Notes: generated by a model not told the origin, from the letters alone. Shown: positions 1 through 9,146, counted from the stretch's first letter. The stretch is 64,000 bases of DNA from an uncultured Collinsella sp. (GCA_900768435.1 CAAGCW010000026.1:62001-126000); one strand, 5' to 3'. Numbers and translations are program-made.

Positions 1-14
1 TATGTTGCCGCCGT

Positions 15-461
15 TTACTCGGCGAGCTGCTTTAGCATACCGCAGGCGATGTCGACGGCGTCGTCGATGCAGCCGGGGCAGCTGCGGAGCGGACCCTGGT
101 CCGAGCCGATGCCCTTGAGCGTGCCGCAGACGGTCGTGGTGTTCTTCTCGCCAAAGCGCTTGGCAATCTCGCGCGACAGCTTGTAGGTCTGGCCCTTGGT
201 CTTGGGGTTTTCCATACCGTCGCTCATCACAAAGCCCATGATGGCCACGGCGCCCGAGATGGCGCCGCAGGTCTCGGTCATGCCGCCCATGCCGGCGCCA
301 AAGCCCTCGGTGAGGGTAAAGGCGATCTGGGGGTCGAGCCCCACAGCGGGCGCGAGCGTGCAAGCGACAGCCTGGGCGCAGTTAAAGCCTCGGGCGTGGT
401 ACTCGGCAGCCTGAGCCTGGCAGGCGGCAGTGTTGAGCTGGGTGGTATCGATCTGCTTCAT
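15..461 (-). CDS. C-GCAxxG-C-C family redox-type protein
   Basis: This is a 148-residue cytoplasmic protein of the C_GCAxxG_C_C family, small proteins assumed to be redox active or to bind an Fe-S cluster; no reaction is known for them. The sequence shows the family signature: an FNCAQAV segment near residue 30, a glycine-rich stretch GFGAGMGGMTETCGAISGAV, and a C-terminal CPGC motif followed by another Cys. The start is placed at position 461 because AAGGAG stands eight bases upstream there. The frame stays open further upstream to 608, but the added residues are not family-like and lack a good ribosome binding site. It is divergently oriented from the sulfhydrylase gene. A palindrome lies about 115 bases upstream. 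Family membership is fairly sure; function is unknown. Confidence 0.8.
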   Translation of the reverse strand: MKQIDTTQLNTAACQAQAAEYHARGFNCAQAVACTLAPAVGLDPQIAFTLTEGFGAGMGGMTETCGAISGAVAIMGFVMSDGMENPKTKGQTYKLSREIAKRFGEKNTTTVCGTLKGIGSDQGPLRSCPGCIDDAVDIACGMLKQLAE

Positions 462-576
462 CGTTGTCTCCTTGTTCATGGTGTACCCGCCTATGGTACC
501 CTTGCCGGCGCATTCGCTTATCGAGACCGCAGTGCATATCTCATTGTTTTTCGCCATCGAGCACTTTCTTAAGATT

Positions 577-607
577 TGGGACAAATAAACCTGATTAATT
601 TGTCCCA
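577..607. promoter_or_regulatory. 10-bp inverted repeat between divergent genes
   Basis: TGGGACAAAT at 577-586 is repeated exactly in inverted form at 598-607, with an 11-base AT-rich spacer. It sits between two divergent genes, so it could be an operator. It also resembles the other intergenic palindromes of this window (GGGAC/ACAAA words), so it may be a dispersed repeat instead. Confidence 0.4.
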
Positions 608-695
608 TAACCTATCGGCGGGATGGGTTGAGAGGGGTGCGGGGTAGCGGTATCGTGAACCGAATAAAAACAAAACCCAAGTAAGGGAGTTGGAT

Positions 696-1979
696 ATGAG
701 CGAGCAGACTATCGGTACCACGTGCGTTCAGGGCGGCTATCATCCGGGCGATGCGGAACCGCGCCAGGTGCCTATCTACCAGTCCACCACGTGGAAGTAT
801 GACACGTCTGAGCACATGGGCAAGCTGTTTGACCTGGAGGAGTCGGGCTACTTCTACAGCCGTCTGCAGAATCCCACGTGCGATCTGGTTGCCGCCAAGA
901 TCTGCGAGATGGAGGGCGGCACCGCTGCGATGCTCACGAGTTCGGGCATGGCCGCGAACTTCCTCGCGATCTTTAACGTGGCCGGTGCCGGTGATCACGT
1001 GGTCGCGAGCTCTGCTATCTACGGCGGTACGTATAACCTGCTCGCCCACACGATGGGGCGCATGGGCGTGACTTGCACGTTTGTCGCCCCCGACTGCACC
1101 GATGAGGAGCTGGAGGCAGCCTTTGAGCCCAATACCAAGCTCGTCTTTGGCGAGACGATTGCCAACCCTGCCCTTGCCGTGCTCGATATTGAGCGCTTTG
1201 CCAAGGCCGCGCATGACCACGGCGTGCCGCTGATGGTGGACAACACCTTCCCGACGCCCGTGATGTGCCGTCCCTTTGAGTGGGGCGCCGACATCGTTAC
1301 GCACTCCACCACCAAATACATGGATGGACATGCTGCCTACCTGGGCGGCGTGATCGTCGACCACGGCCAGTTTGACTGGATGGCCCATGCAGACAAGTTC
1401 CCGGGTCTCACCACGCCCGACGAGAGCTATCACGGCGTGACCTATGCCGAGAAGTTCGGTCGCGAGGGTGCCTTCATTACCAAGGCAACCGCTCAGCTCA
1501 TGCGCGACCTTGGCCCCATGCAGAATCCGCAGGCGGCGTTTTTCCTGAATAGCTCGCTCGAGAGCCTGCATGTGCGTATGCCGCGTCATTGTGAGAACGG
1601 CCTGGCCGTTGCCAAGTTCCTGCAGAGTCATCCCAAGGTGCGCTTCGTGAGCTATCCGGGCCTGGAGGGCGATAAGTACTATGACCTGGCTCAGAAGTAT
1701 ATGCCCAACGGTACCTGCGGCGTCGTGAGCTTTGGCTTTAACGGTGGTCGCGCGGCGGCCGAGACCTTTATGAAGAGCCTCAACCTCGCTCAGATCGCTA
1801 CGCACGTCGCCGACGCCCGCACTTGCTGCCTGCATCCCGCTAACGCCACGCATCGCCAGATGAACGATGAGGAGCTCATCGCCTGCGGCATCTCCGCCGA
1901 CATGGTGCGCCTGTCGTGCGGCCTCGAGGACACGGCCGATCTGATTGCCGACCTTGAGCAGGCGCTCGAGCAGTGCTAG
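696..1979 (+). CDS. O-acetylhomoserine sulfhydrylase-type PLP enzyme
   Basis: This is a 427-residue PLP enzyme of the Cys/Met metabolism family, closest in style to O-acetylhomoserine aminocarboxypropyltransferase (MetY). That enzyme joins O-acetylhomoserine with sulfide or methanethiol to make homocysteine or methionine. Visible marks are the YSRLQNPT segment near residue 60, the TSSGMAA stretch, the VDNTFPTP segment holding the PLP aspartate, and STTKYMDGH with the Schiff-base lysine. The start ATG at 696 follows AAGGGAG by six bases; an in-frame TTG at 690 is less likely. A good terminator follows. A methionine gamma-lyase or cystathionine enzyme of the same fold cannot be excluded. It acts in the cytoplasm. 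Confidence 0.85.
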   Translation: MSEQTIGTTCVQGGYHPGDAEPRQVPIYQSTTWKYDTSEHMGKLFDLEESGYFYSRLQNPTCDLVAAKICEMEGGTAAMLTSSGMAANFLAIFNVAGAGDHVVASSAIYGGTYNLLAHTMGRMGVTCTFVAPDCTDEELEAAFEPNTKLVFGETIANPALAVLDIERFAKAAHDHGVPLMVDNTFPTPVMCRPFEWGADIVTHSTTKYMDGHAAYLGGVIVDHGQFDWMAHADKFPGLTTPDESYHGVTYAEKFGREGAFITKATAQLMRDLGPMQNPQAAFFLNSSLESLHVRMPRHCENGLAVAKFLQSHPKVRFVSYPGLEGDKYYDLAQKYMPNGTCGVVSFGFNGGRAAAETFMKSLNLAQIATHVADARTCCLHPANATHRQMNDEELIACGISADMVRLSCGLEDTADLIADLEQALEQC

Positions 1980-2050
1980 GCTAGCCTTCGCACAAGTCGC
2001 CGATGCTGGCAGAAAGCTTCGGTGACCTTTCGTTCCGATTCCGTAGGCGG

Positions 2051-2093
2051 GACCCCAATTGCGTCTTTACAGGCGATTGGGGCCCCGTTTTTT
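2051..2093 (+). terminator. Rho-independent terminator
   Basis: CCCCAAT at 2053-2059 pairs with ATTGGGG at 2076-2082, and a run of six T follows the following CCCCG. It closes the sulfhydrylase transcript. Confidence 0.8.
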
Positions 2094-2119
2094 GCGTTGT
2101 GCCACTCGAAAGGATGGAT

Positions 2120-3424
2120 ATGGAGAAAACCGCAGAGCAGCTGCGCCGCGAGCGCATTGCCCTTGAGGGCGACACCCACGGCAAGAACAAGTGGGCGATT
2201 CTGTTTACCGTGCTCATCATGACGTTTATGGTGTGTCTGGATTCGACCGTCGTGACCGTGGCGCTGCCCGTGATGCAAAAGGAGCTGGGCGTGGGCCTCG
2301 ATCGCATTCAGCTGGTAAGCTCGGTGTATCTGCTTGCGACGTGCGTGGCTATGTTGCCGTTTGGCCGTCTGGGCGACGTGCGCGGCAAGGTGAATGTGTT
2401 CCAGCTGGGCGTCATCGTCTTTTCGGTCGGTTCGCTGCTGTGCGGCCTTTCGGCCTCGCTCGAGGTTCTTATCCTGGCACGCATTGTTCAGGGCGTCGGT
2501 TGCGCGGCAGCCATGGCTAACAACATGGGCATCATCACCGAGTCGTTTCCAGCGCGCGAACGAGGCCGTGCCATGGGTATTCTCGCGACCTTTGTGGCCC
2601 TCGGCATGATGTGTGGCCCCGTGCTCGGCGGCATGCTGGTGGCAAGCTTTCCCTGGGAGAGCATCTTCCTCATCAACCTGCCCATTGGCGTCATCTCGTT
2701 TATCGTGGGGCTCTATACGCTACCGCATGTTAAGCCGGAGGCCGGCGAGCGCCCCATGTCCCTGATCGAGGCTGCTCGTCGCTGCTTTGCAAATTCGGCC
2801 TTCACCATCAACCTTGCCTGCATGCTCATCGTGTTCGTTGGTATTGGCGCATCCGAGTTTATCCTGCCGTTCTATTTTCAGGACGCCCACGGCTTTGGTT
2901 CCGACATCTCCGGACTGCTCTTTTTGGCACTGCCGATGGTAAATGCCTTTATCGGCCCGCTTTCGGGTACGGTTTCCGACCGTGTTGGCTGCGAGGGCCC
3001 CACGGCCGTGGGCCTGGGCGTGTACGTGTGCGGCCTCTTTGCGGTTAGCACGCTCGATGAGCACTCTTCTATCCCTGTGATTGTGTGCTGCGTCGCGTTT
3101 ATGTCGTGCGGCACGTCGATTTTCCAGAGCCCCAACAACTCCCTGTATATGGGCTCGGCTCCGCGCGAAGCGCTCGGCTTTGCGGGCAGCCTGGGTAGCC
3201 TGGCGCGCTATGCGGGTATGGCAGTGGGTATTACGGCGGCGTCGCATATCCTGTATGGGCAGATGAGCGTGGCGATGGGCGAGGCCGTGACCAGTTTTGT
3301 TGCAGGTCGTCCGGATGTGTTCCTGTTCGGTTTCCGTTCGGTGTTCTACGTGCTCATGGCTGTGGCCGCCGTGGGCTTTGCGCTTGCCATGGTGCGTTTG
3401 GTGAGGATACGCGCCCGCCATTAG
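2120..3424 (+). CDS. MFS drug:proton antiporter, DHA2-like
   Basis: This is a 434-residue polytopic membrane protein of the major facilitator superfamily. The first helix carries LDSTVVTVALPVMQKELG, the motif D1/C style of the DHA2 (QacA/EmrB) branch, followed by GRLGDVRGK (motif A) and the ESFPARERGRAMG loop. At 434 residues it is short for a 14-helix member, so the helix count is uncertain. The start at 2120 is chosen because GAAAGG lies about seven bases upstream; the frame is open further upstream through the terminator hairpin, which makes a longer protein unlikely. The substrate cannot be told. It stands alone between a terminator and the xpt gene. Confidence 0.8.
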   Translation: MEKTAEQLRRERIALEGDTHGKNKWAILFTVLIMTFMVCLDSTVVTVALPVMQKELGVGLDRIQLVSSVYLLATCVAMLPFGRLGDVRGKVNVFQLGVIVFSVGSLLCGLSASLEVLILARIVQGVGCAAAMANNMGIITESFPARERGRAMGILATFVALGMMCGPVLGGMLVASFPWESIFLINLPIGVISFIVGLYTLPHVKPEAGERPMSLIEAARRCFANSAFTINLACMLIVFVGIGASEFILPFYFQDAHGFGSDISGLLFLALPMVNAFIGPLSGTVSDRVGCEGPTAVGLGVYVCGLFAVSTLDEHSSIPVIVCCVAFMSCGTSIFQSPNNSLYMGSAPREALGFAGSLGSLARYAGMAVGITAASHILYGQMSVAMGEAVTSFVAGRPDVFLFGFRSVFYVLMAVAAVGFALAMVRLVRIRARH

Positions 3425-3583
3425 CTTGTGGGGGCAGGCTTGCCATGAATCGGGCCTATCTACTGGTCTTGCGGCTTTGTGGTGCGATGCGGCTTGTGGG
3501 CCGGGCGGGGGTCGGTCCGTGGTAGACTATCGAACAACGTTTATTAATCGCGCGGTATCGTTGCCGCGAGAAGGGGTTGCGCC

Positions 3584-4162
3584 ATGCAGGAGCTTGAGGA
3601 TCGTATTCGCCATGACGGCATCGTAAAGGCCGGTAACGTCCTTAAGGTTGATGCCTTCCTCAACCACCAGTGCGACGTTGAGTTGTTCGACCACATGGGC
3701 GCCGAGTGGGCCCGTCTGTTCAAGGATGTCGAGATCAACAAGATCCTGACGATTGAGGCTTCGGGCATTGGTATGGCTTGCATCGCGGCTCAGCATTTTG
3801 GCGGCGTGCCGGTGGTCTTTGCCAAGAAGGCGCAGTCCATCAACCTCGACGGCGAGCAGTACGCTACGACCATCTACTCCTTTACCAAGCAGAAGGAGTA
3901 CCCGGTCATCGTTGGCAAGCGCTTCCTGTCCGAGGGCGACAAGGTCCTGATTATCGACGACTTCCTGGCCAACGGCTGCGCGCTCGAGGGTCTTATCAAG
4001 ATCTGCGAGGCTGCGGGTGCCGAGGTATCCGGTATTGGCATTGCCGTGGAGAAGGGCTTCCAGGGCGGCGGCGATAAGCTCCGCGAGCGCGGCTTCCGCG
4101 TCGAGAGCCTGGCCCGTATCGCCGATATGGACTGCGAGACCGGCGAGATCACCTTCGCCTAA
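3584..4162 (+). CDS. xpt: Xanthine phosphoribosyltransferase
   Basis: This 192-residue cytoplasmic enzyme converts xanthine and PRPP to XMP in purine salvage. The PRPP-binding loop is seen as VLIIDDFLANGCALEGL around residues 124-140, and the length is normal for bacterial Xpt. The protein is collinear with the family from the N-terminal MQELEDRI to the end. I looked for a purine riboswitch in the 160 bases upstream and saw none; this differs from Bacillus. An AAGGGG ribosome binding site precedes the ATG. A strong terminator follows directly, so it is a single-gene unit. Confidence 0.9.
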   Translation: MQELEDRIRHDGIVKAGNVLKVDAFLNHQCDVELFDHMGAEWARLFKDVEINKILTIEASGIGMACIAAQHFGGVPVVFAKKAQSINLDGEQYATTIYSFTKQKEYPVIVGKRFLSEGDKVLIIDDFLANGCALEGLIKICEAAGAEVSGIGIAVEKGFQGGGDKLRERGFRVESLARIADMDCETGEITFA

Positions 4163-4190
4163 GCGCGCAACACAAGCTATTGGTATGCGA

Positions 4191-4226
4191 TGTGACAAAG
4201 GGGCTGCCCCTTTGTCACATTTTTTG
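4191..4226 (+). terminator. Terminator hairpin, 13-bp perfect stem
   Basis: TGTGACAAAGGGG at 4191-4203 pairs perfectly with CCCCTTTGTCACA at 4207-4219 around a CTG loop, followed by a T run. It ends xpt. The same words recur in other palindromes of the window, so it may derive from a dispersed repeat. Confidence 0.8.
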
Positions 4227-4245
4227 TATGAGGGGAGGTGTTGAT

Positions 4246-4626
4246 ATGGATGAGAACAAGATGGGATGGCGCGAGTATGCGCGCTATGCCGAGATATAGG
4301 TCGAGGAGTTGGCGCGCGATTGCGAGGTGCAGGTGTTTCGCGCGACGGGTCCGGGCGGGCAGGGCGTGAACACGACGGACTCGGCGGTGCGTATGAAACA
4401 TATCCCTTCGGGGATTACCGTGACGGCGCGCGAGAGTCGCAGTCAGTTCCAAAACCGTAGTAGCTGCCTGCGTAAGCTGCGCGCTGAGCTTGAGCGTCGC
4501 GGGCGTCCACCGCGCCGTCGCGTCAAGACCAAAGTGCCCCAGCGCTCTCGCCAGCGCAGGCTCAACGACAAGCACTTCAACGCGATTAAAAAGGCCAACC
4601 GTCGCAAGCCGGGCAGCGACGACTAG
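4246..4626 (+). pseudogene. Release-factor-like (RF-1 domain) gene with in-frame TAG
   Basis: The region encodes a small class I release-factor-like protein (RF-1/ArfB type) that would hydrolyse peptidyl-tRNA on stalled ribosomes. GPGGQGVNTTDSAVRMKH contains the catalytic GGQ loop, and the tail is rich in Lys and Arg as in ribosome-rescue factors. A good ribosome binding site (AGGGGAGGTG, 4231-4240) precedes the ATG at 4246, but codon 18 is TAG (4297-4299). Reading through it, the whole protein would be 126 residues in one frame. A TTG at 4309 could restart translation and give 105 residues. It may be a pseudogene, a sequencing error, or an autoregulatory stop codon sensed by release factor supply, as in prfB. 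I call it pseudogene only provisionally. Confidence 0.6.
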
Positions 4627-4634
4627 CCTCCTCA

Positions 4635-4705
4635 TAAGTTGCGGTGAAATAGGGACTGTTTTGCGGCTTTAGCTGCATAAACAGTCCCTATTTCACCGCA
4701 ACTTA
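4635..4705. repeat. Long palindromic repeat, 27-bp perfect arms
   Basis: The arm at 4635-4661 is the exact reverse complement of 4679-4705, and the 17-base loop can pair further (TGCGGC with GCTGCA). It lies between two convergent genes and may act as a bidirectional terminator, but it lacks a clean T run. The perfection and the length suggest a mobile or REP-like intergenic repeat. Confidence 0.8.
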
Positions 4706-4712
4706 GGGGTGG

Positions 4713-5675
4713 CTAGCGGGTGGGGCGCCAGACCTGGAGGGCGCCGCCGAGGACGTCGACCTCGATGCGCGAGGCGACAACGGGCTCGCCGTCGGCTTGG
4801 ATGGGGTAGTCGGGCTCCTCAAAGGTGAGCTCGGCATGACGGCAGCGGCGCATGCGAACCGGCGGCAGCTTGGTATGGTGGCCGTCCTTGGCCGAGAGGA
4901 ACATGGGCAGGGCAATCGCGCGAGGGACGGGGCCGCAGGCGTAACAAACGTCGAGGATGCCGTCGCACGGGTCGGCGTCGGGACAGATGCGATAGCCCGA
5001 ACCATAGGTGGGCCCCAGCTGGATGGCCATGATGATCGCCTTCACGCGCTCGGCGGGCGCACCGTCAAAGCTGACTGTCATGGGGTAGTTGCGATAGCGC
5101 AGGCCAAACTGCTCAAGTCCCGAGAGGGTGTAGAGCGGAGCGCCCGTCAAGCCGGTCTTTTTGCGCAGCTCGGTGGTGCCCAGGCCGATGGCGGCATCGA
5201 TGCCGACCGAAAGCGTCTGGTCATAGTACTCAACGGTAGCCTCGCCGCTACCGCTTGCGGGGTTCCATGAGCGAATGCGCCCGATGTCCTGACGTTGCAG
5301 CTCGCAGGCGAGCAGCGCGCTGAAGTCTTTGCCGGAGAAATCTTCGATGTCGAGCGTCTGGGCAAAATCGTTGCCGGAGCCCACGGGTAGGATGGCAAGA
5401 GCGGGGCGGGCATCCTCCCTTTGCGTCATAAGCCCGTTGACGACCTCGTGAATCACGCCGTCGCCGCCGAGTGCGATAACGGTGCGATAGCCCTGAGCCT
5501 GTGCGGCCAGCTCCTTGGCGTGTCCCATACGCTCGGTCAGCACCAGGTCAAACTGGGATGCGCGTGCAGTCATGTCCAAAAAGCGTTGCAGACGCTCGGC
5601 AACTTCGCGTGCCGCACCCGACTGGGCGGCTGGGTTGGCGATGATGAGCGTGCGACCAAAATCAGTTGCGTGCAT
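4713..5675 (-). CDS. Diacylglycerol/lipid kinase family protein
   Basis: This is a 320-residue protein of the DagK/YegS lipid kinase family, which phosphorylates diacylglycerol or a related lipid with ATP at the inner face of the membrane. Visible marks are IIANPAAQSGAA near the N-terminus, the nucleotide-binding ALGGDGVIHEVVNG, and ILPVGSGNDFA. The C-terminal half has the YPIQADGEP segment typical of the second domain. The start at 5675 has GGGAG upstream; another ATG at 5699 has a weaker site. It is convergent with the release-factor-like gene. The exact lipid is not known. Confidence 0.85.
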   Translation of the reverse strand: MHATDFGRTLIIANPAAQSGAAREVAERLQRFLDMTARASQFDLVLTERMGHAKELAAQAQGYRTVIALGGDGVIHEVVNGLMTQREDARPALAILPVGSGNDFAQTLDIEDFSGKDFSALLACELQRQDIGRIRSWNPASGSGEATVEYYDQTLSVGIDAAIGLGTTELRKKTGLTGAPLYTLSGLEQFGLRYRNYPMTVSFDGAPAERVKAIIMAIQLGPTYGSGYRICPDADPCDGILDVCYACGPVPRAIALPMFLSAKDGHHTKLPPVRMRRCRHAELTFEEPDYPIQADGEPVVASRIEVDVLGGALQVWRPTR

Positions 5676-5760
5676 GGGGCGACTCCCGGCGTGTGACATG
5701 ACGGTGCGGTCGCGCTCGGGTTACGTTGCCCCGATTGTGGCTGCACGGCGATTATTACAT

Positions 5761-7182
5761 CTACTCTATCAGGTCGTTGTGGCGCTCGATAGCATCCGCT
5801 ACCGTACCGCCCTCATCCACAATAAGCGAACGGCGCTTGGGTGAGATGATGCGCTGGGCGGGGTACACGCCGCGGTGTCCGCCGGTTAGGTAGCTGATAA
5901 AGGTCACGATGACAAAGAACCCGGCGGCCGTGCCGTGGAACAGGTCGATGGCCATCATGCAGGTGGTGATGGGCACGTTGAGGCCGGCGCAGAACACGCC
6001 GAGCATGCCGAGAGCCGCCAGAAAACTGGGGTCAAGCCCGGTAAGGCAACCGATCCAGCCACCGAGTGCCGCACCGATGCCAAACAGGGGCGTGACCTCG
6101 CCGCCTTGGAAGCCCGCGCCCAGGGTAAGCGCTGTGACGACCAACTTGATGGCTGCGTCCGCCAGGGTGGTGTTGCCTGCAAATCCGGCGCCGGAAAGCC
6201 ACGTGGAAAGGCCGGCGTAGTTCCAGGCGTCGAGGAGGGCATAGGCGGCCAAAACCACGAGTGCGCCTATGAGTGCGCGGACGAGGTAATTGGTGATAAA
6301 GCGACTGTACAGGCTTTTGACGGTTCGAACCGACCAGGCAAAGAGGCGTGCCGTCAGGCCGAAGATAATGGCGCTGATAACAACGATGACAACCGTCCGT
6401 GGTGTCATGTTGGGAACGCTGGCGATGACATTCGCCTCGTACTCGGTTCCCAAGGCAAGCGACGTAAAGTAGCCGGTAAACGAGGCGACCAGGCAGTAGA
6501 TGCCCGCGGTGTAGTCGATCTTGCCGATAAAGCACATCTCCATGCCAAAGAAAGCTCCAGCAAGGGGCGAACCGAATACGGCGCCAAAGGCCGACGAGAT
6601 GCCGGCGAGCATGAGGTCGTGGTGGTCATGCTTTTTGAGGTGGGCGAGGCTCGAGATGTTGCTGGCGATGGTGCCGCCAATCTGCACCGCGGCTCCCTCG
6701 CGACCGGCCGATCCACCCGTTAGGTGCGTGAGCGTGGAGCAGACAAAGGTGAGGACGGCCATGCGCATATGGATGAGGCGTGTGCCCAGAGCGGAGTCGA
6801 TGACCAGGTTGTTGCCTCGTTTGGCAGCAAGGCCGTGGTTTTTGTACACCCATGCGGTGGCAATGCCCACAACGGGAAGCAATGCGTAGACCCACGCGTG
6901 GTGCTCGCGATAGTCGGTCGCGATATTCAGCGAGGCCAAAAACGCCCAAGCGGCAACGCCCATGGCGAGCGAGACGATGACGACGAGCGCGAGCAACTTG
7001 GCGCTCGCGAGTAGGTTGCGGGCGTTGCGGCGCGTGTCGGCAGCCAAGAGATGCTCGGAGCGGGTGAGCTGTTGCCTGCCTGCCATGATGACGTCATTAA
7101 GGGAGAAAAAGCCGCCGTCGTCGAGCGACTGGGAATGATCCTGCGCTTCGTTTGCGCTTTCGGGTTTGTCGTTATGAGCCAT
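5761..7182 (-). CDS. ClC-family chloride channel/antiporter
   Basis: This is a 473-residue integral membrane protein of the ClC family. It has about ten or more hydrophobic helices, the GSAGREGAAVQ motif with the gating glutamate, and the GGEVTPLFGIGAALGGW segment that replaces the classic GxFxP motif in one bacterial branch. It therefore probably moves chloride or another small anion. The first 40 residues are hydrophilic and cytoplasmic. The start at 7182 is supported by AGAGGAA. It is divergent from moeA. Whether it is a channel or an H+-coupled exchanger cannot be decided; a fluoride role is possible in this family. Confidence 0.85.
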   Translation of the reverse strand: MAHNDKPESANEAQDHSQSLDDGGFFSLNDVIMAGRQQLTRSEHLLAADTRRNARNLLASAKLLALVVIVSLAMGVAAWAFLASLNIATDYREHHAWVYALLPVVGIATAWVYKNHGLAAKRGNNLVIDSALGTRLIHMRMAVLTFVCSTLTHLTGGSAGREGAAVQIGGTIASNISSLAHLKKHDHHDLMLAGISSAFGAVFGSPLAGAFFGMEMCFIGKIDYTAGIYCLVASFTGYFTSLALGTEYEANVIASVPNMTPRTVVIVVISAIIFGLTARLFAWSVRTVKSLYSRFITNYLVRALIGALVVLAAYALLDAWNYAGLSTWLSGAGFAGNTTLADAAIKLVVTALTLGAGFQGGEVTPLFGIGAALGGWIGCLTGLDPSFLAALGMLGVFCAGLNVPITTCMMAIDLFHGTAAGFFVIVTFISYLTGGHRGVYPAQRIISPKRRSLIVDEGGTVADAIERHNDLIE

Positions 7183-7393
7183 ACGTTCCTCTTTTAGGTT
7201 GCAACGCAAGCATTATAAAACGCGGTAAACGCGACGAGCCGGTGGGTTGGTTTCCATTCTGTTTCGCGGCTTGCGGCCGACAGATGTATTCGCGGCCGCG
7301 GGCCAGGTCTTGAGCAGGCGGCGAGGGATTATACTGAGATAAACATAAAGAATCGGCGCTTTTGTTGCGCGCCGCAGCATGCTAGAGGTGCAT

Positions 7394-8656
7394 ATGGCTG
7401 AGAAACTCATTCCGTTGGAGGACGCGCAGGCGATCGTCTTGTCGCATGTGAATCGCGCCAAAGTTGTCGAGATTCCCGTGTGGCAGGCCGCCGGTCTTCC
7501 CTTGGCCGAGGACGCGGTGGCCGATATTGACATCTCGCCGTTTGCCAACAGCGCTATGGACGGATATGCCGTGCGCTCGGCGGACTTGGCGCAGGCGTCT
7601 GGCGAGGCGCCGGTGGCGCTCGACGTTATCGGACACGAGGCCGCGGGCCATGTGTTTGAGGGCGCAATCGGCGCGGGCGAGACGGTCCGCATCATGACGG
7701 GCGCGCCGGTACCCGAAGGTGCCGATGCCGTGGTGAAGTACGAGATCGTCGATGTGCTCGACGGTGACGGCAACGAGGGCTCGCGTGTGAGGTTTTCGGC
7801 ACCGGCAAAGGTGGGGGAGAACGTTCGCTCGGCTGCCGAGGAGGCCCATGCCGGCGATGTCGTGATGCGTGCTGGAGAGGTTGTGGCTCCGGCGGGCGCC
7901 GGCTTGCTGGCGAGCGCCGGGTATGCGAGCGTAAAGGTGCATGCCGCGCCGCGTGTGGGCATTATCTCGCTGGGGACGGAACTGGTCGCACCGAGCAGCG
8001 TGCCGGCACGCGGGCAGATTCGCGACTCCAACTCGTCGGCGTTGATGGCCGAAGCACTCGATGCGGGAGCCGTCCCTGCGTTCTACGGCATTGCGCCCGA
8101 TGACGAGCAGGCGATTGCCGAGCTTGTGCATCGTGCCGCGCAAGAGTGCGATTTTGTCATTACAAGCGGCGGTGCCTCTGCGGGCGATTACGACTATGTG
8201 ACGGCGCTGGTCAAGCGCGAGGGCGAGGTGCTGTTCGACCGCATCTCGATGCGTCCCGGCAAGGCCATTACGTTTGGCTTGCTCGGCGGCAAGCCGTATC
8301 TGGGGCTTTCGGGCAATCCCGCGGCGGCGTATGTGGGCTTTGAGATGCTCGCCCGCCCGGCGATTCGAAAGATGCGCGGCTTTGCCGAAGGTGCGCGTCC
8401 GGTACAGTGCGCGGTCCTTACCCACGGCGTGAAGAAGCGCCAGGACCGTCGTTTTTTCGATCGCGCCATGGCTGCGCGCGACCCCGAGACCGGTGAGCTG
8501 TTGGTGACCGAGGCCAAGACGCAGAATTCGGCGCTGCTCGGCACGATGCAGCGGGCCAACTGCCTGCTGCGTATTGACGAAGGACCGTGCGAGCTCAAGG
8601 CGGGAGATGTCGTGGACGTTGTTCGCGTCGATCTGCCCGAGGGCGCCGTGCTGTAG
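7394..8656 (+). CDS. moeA: Molybdopterin molybdenumtransferase MoeA
   Basis: MoeA inserts molybdate into adenylated molybdopterin, the last step that makes Moco. The protein has 420 residues and shows the family landmarks: SAMDGYAVRSADL near residue 55, IMTGAPVPEGADAVV, VGENVRSAAEEAHAGDVV, the SLGTELV and GQIRDSNS stretch, TSGGASAGDYDYV with the catalytic region, and LSGNPAAAYVGFEML. The ATG at 7394 follows TAGAGGTG. A TATACT box lies at 7330-7335. The stop is ten bases before the next Moco gene, so the two are one operon. Downstream users in the window are FdhF, the orphan oxidoreductase and the molybdenum hydroxylase. Confidence 0.93.
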   Translation: MAEKLIPLEDAQAIVLSHVNRAKVVEIPVWQAAGLPLAEDAVADIDISPFANSAMDGYAVRSADLAQASGEAPVALDVIGHEAAGHVFEGAIGAGETVRIMTGAPVPEGADAVVKYEIVDVLDGDGNEGSRVRFSAPAKVGENVRSAAEEAHAGDVVMRAGEVVAPAGAGLLASAGYASVKVHAAPRVGIISLGTELVAPSSVPARGQIRDSNSSALMAEALDAGAVPAFYGIAPDDEQAIAELVHRAAQECDFVITSGGASAGDYDYVTALVKREGEVLFDRISMRPGKAITFGLLGGKPYLGLSGNPAAAYVGFEMLARPAIRKMRGFAEGARPVQCAVLTHGVKKRQDRRFFDRAMAARDPETGELLVTEAKTQNSALLGTMQRANCLLRIDEGPCELKAGDVVDVVRVDLPEGAVL

Positions 8657-8666
8657 GAGGAATGCT

Positions 8667-9146
8667 ATGGAGCTGAAGATATCGATCGTGACGTGTTCGG
8701 ACACGCGCAATCTTGCGCAGGACGAGGCTGGAGCCGCACTCGAGGAACTTATCGAGGCGCGGGGCTGGATGGTTGCCTCGCATGTGGTCGTGCGCGACGA
8801 CGTCAGCGAAATCGGTGATGCCATTGTGGAAGCCGCCGATGAGTGCCACGCCAATGTCGTGCTCACCTGCGGTGGCACGGGGCTTTCGATGCGCGATGTG
8901 ACGCCTGAGGCGACGCGTGCCGTCTGCGACCGCGACGTGCCGGGTATTGCGGAGGCGATCCGTGCGTACTCCATGACCAAGACGCGCCGTGCCATGCTCT
9001 CGCGTGCCGTGTGCATGCAGCGTGGGTATACACTTGTCATCAACTTTCCGGGATCGACGAAAGCGGCTCGCGAAAGCTGGGAGGCCGTGAGCGACCAGCT
9101 GGAACATGCGACCCACATGACGGCGGGCGGCGGACACGCTCAATAA
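8667..9146 (+). CDS. MogA/MoaB-family molybdopterin adenylyltransferase
   Basis: This 159-residue protein belongs to the MogA/MoaB family, which adenylates molybdopterin before MoeA adds molybdenum. It carries VVLTCGGTGLSMRDVTPEAT, the molybdopterin-binding signature, and NFPGSTKAARESWEA near the C-terminus. An AGGAGG site overlaps the moeA stop region, so translation is probably coupled. Two ATG codons (8662 and 8667) are near; only 8667 is in frame. MogA and MoaB cannot be separated safely by eye. A terminator follows. Confidence 0.9.
   Translation: MELKISIVTCSDTRNLAQDEAGAALEELIEARGWMVASHVVVRDDVSEIGDAIVEAADECHANVVLTCGGTGLSMRDVTPEATRAVCDRDVPGIAEAIRAYSMTKTRRAMLSRAVCMQRGYTLVINFPGSTKAARESWEAVSDQLEHATHMTAGGGHAQ

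Noticed and set aside
3425..3583. Purine riboswitch before xpt
   Set aside because: No conserved core of the xpt aptamer or its two interacting loops is seen in the 160 bases upstream.
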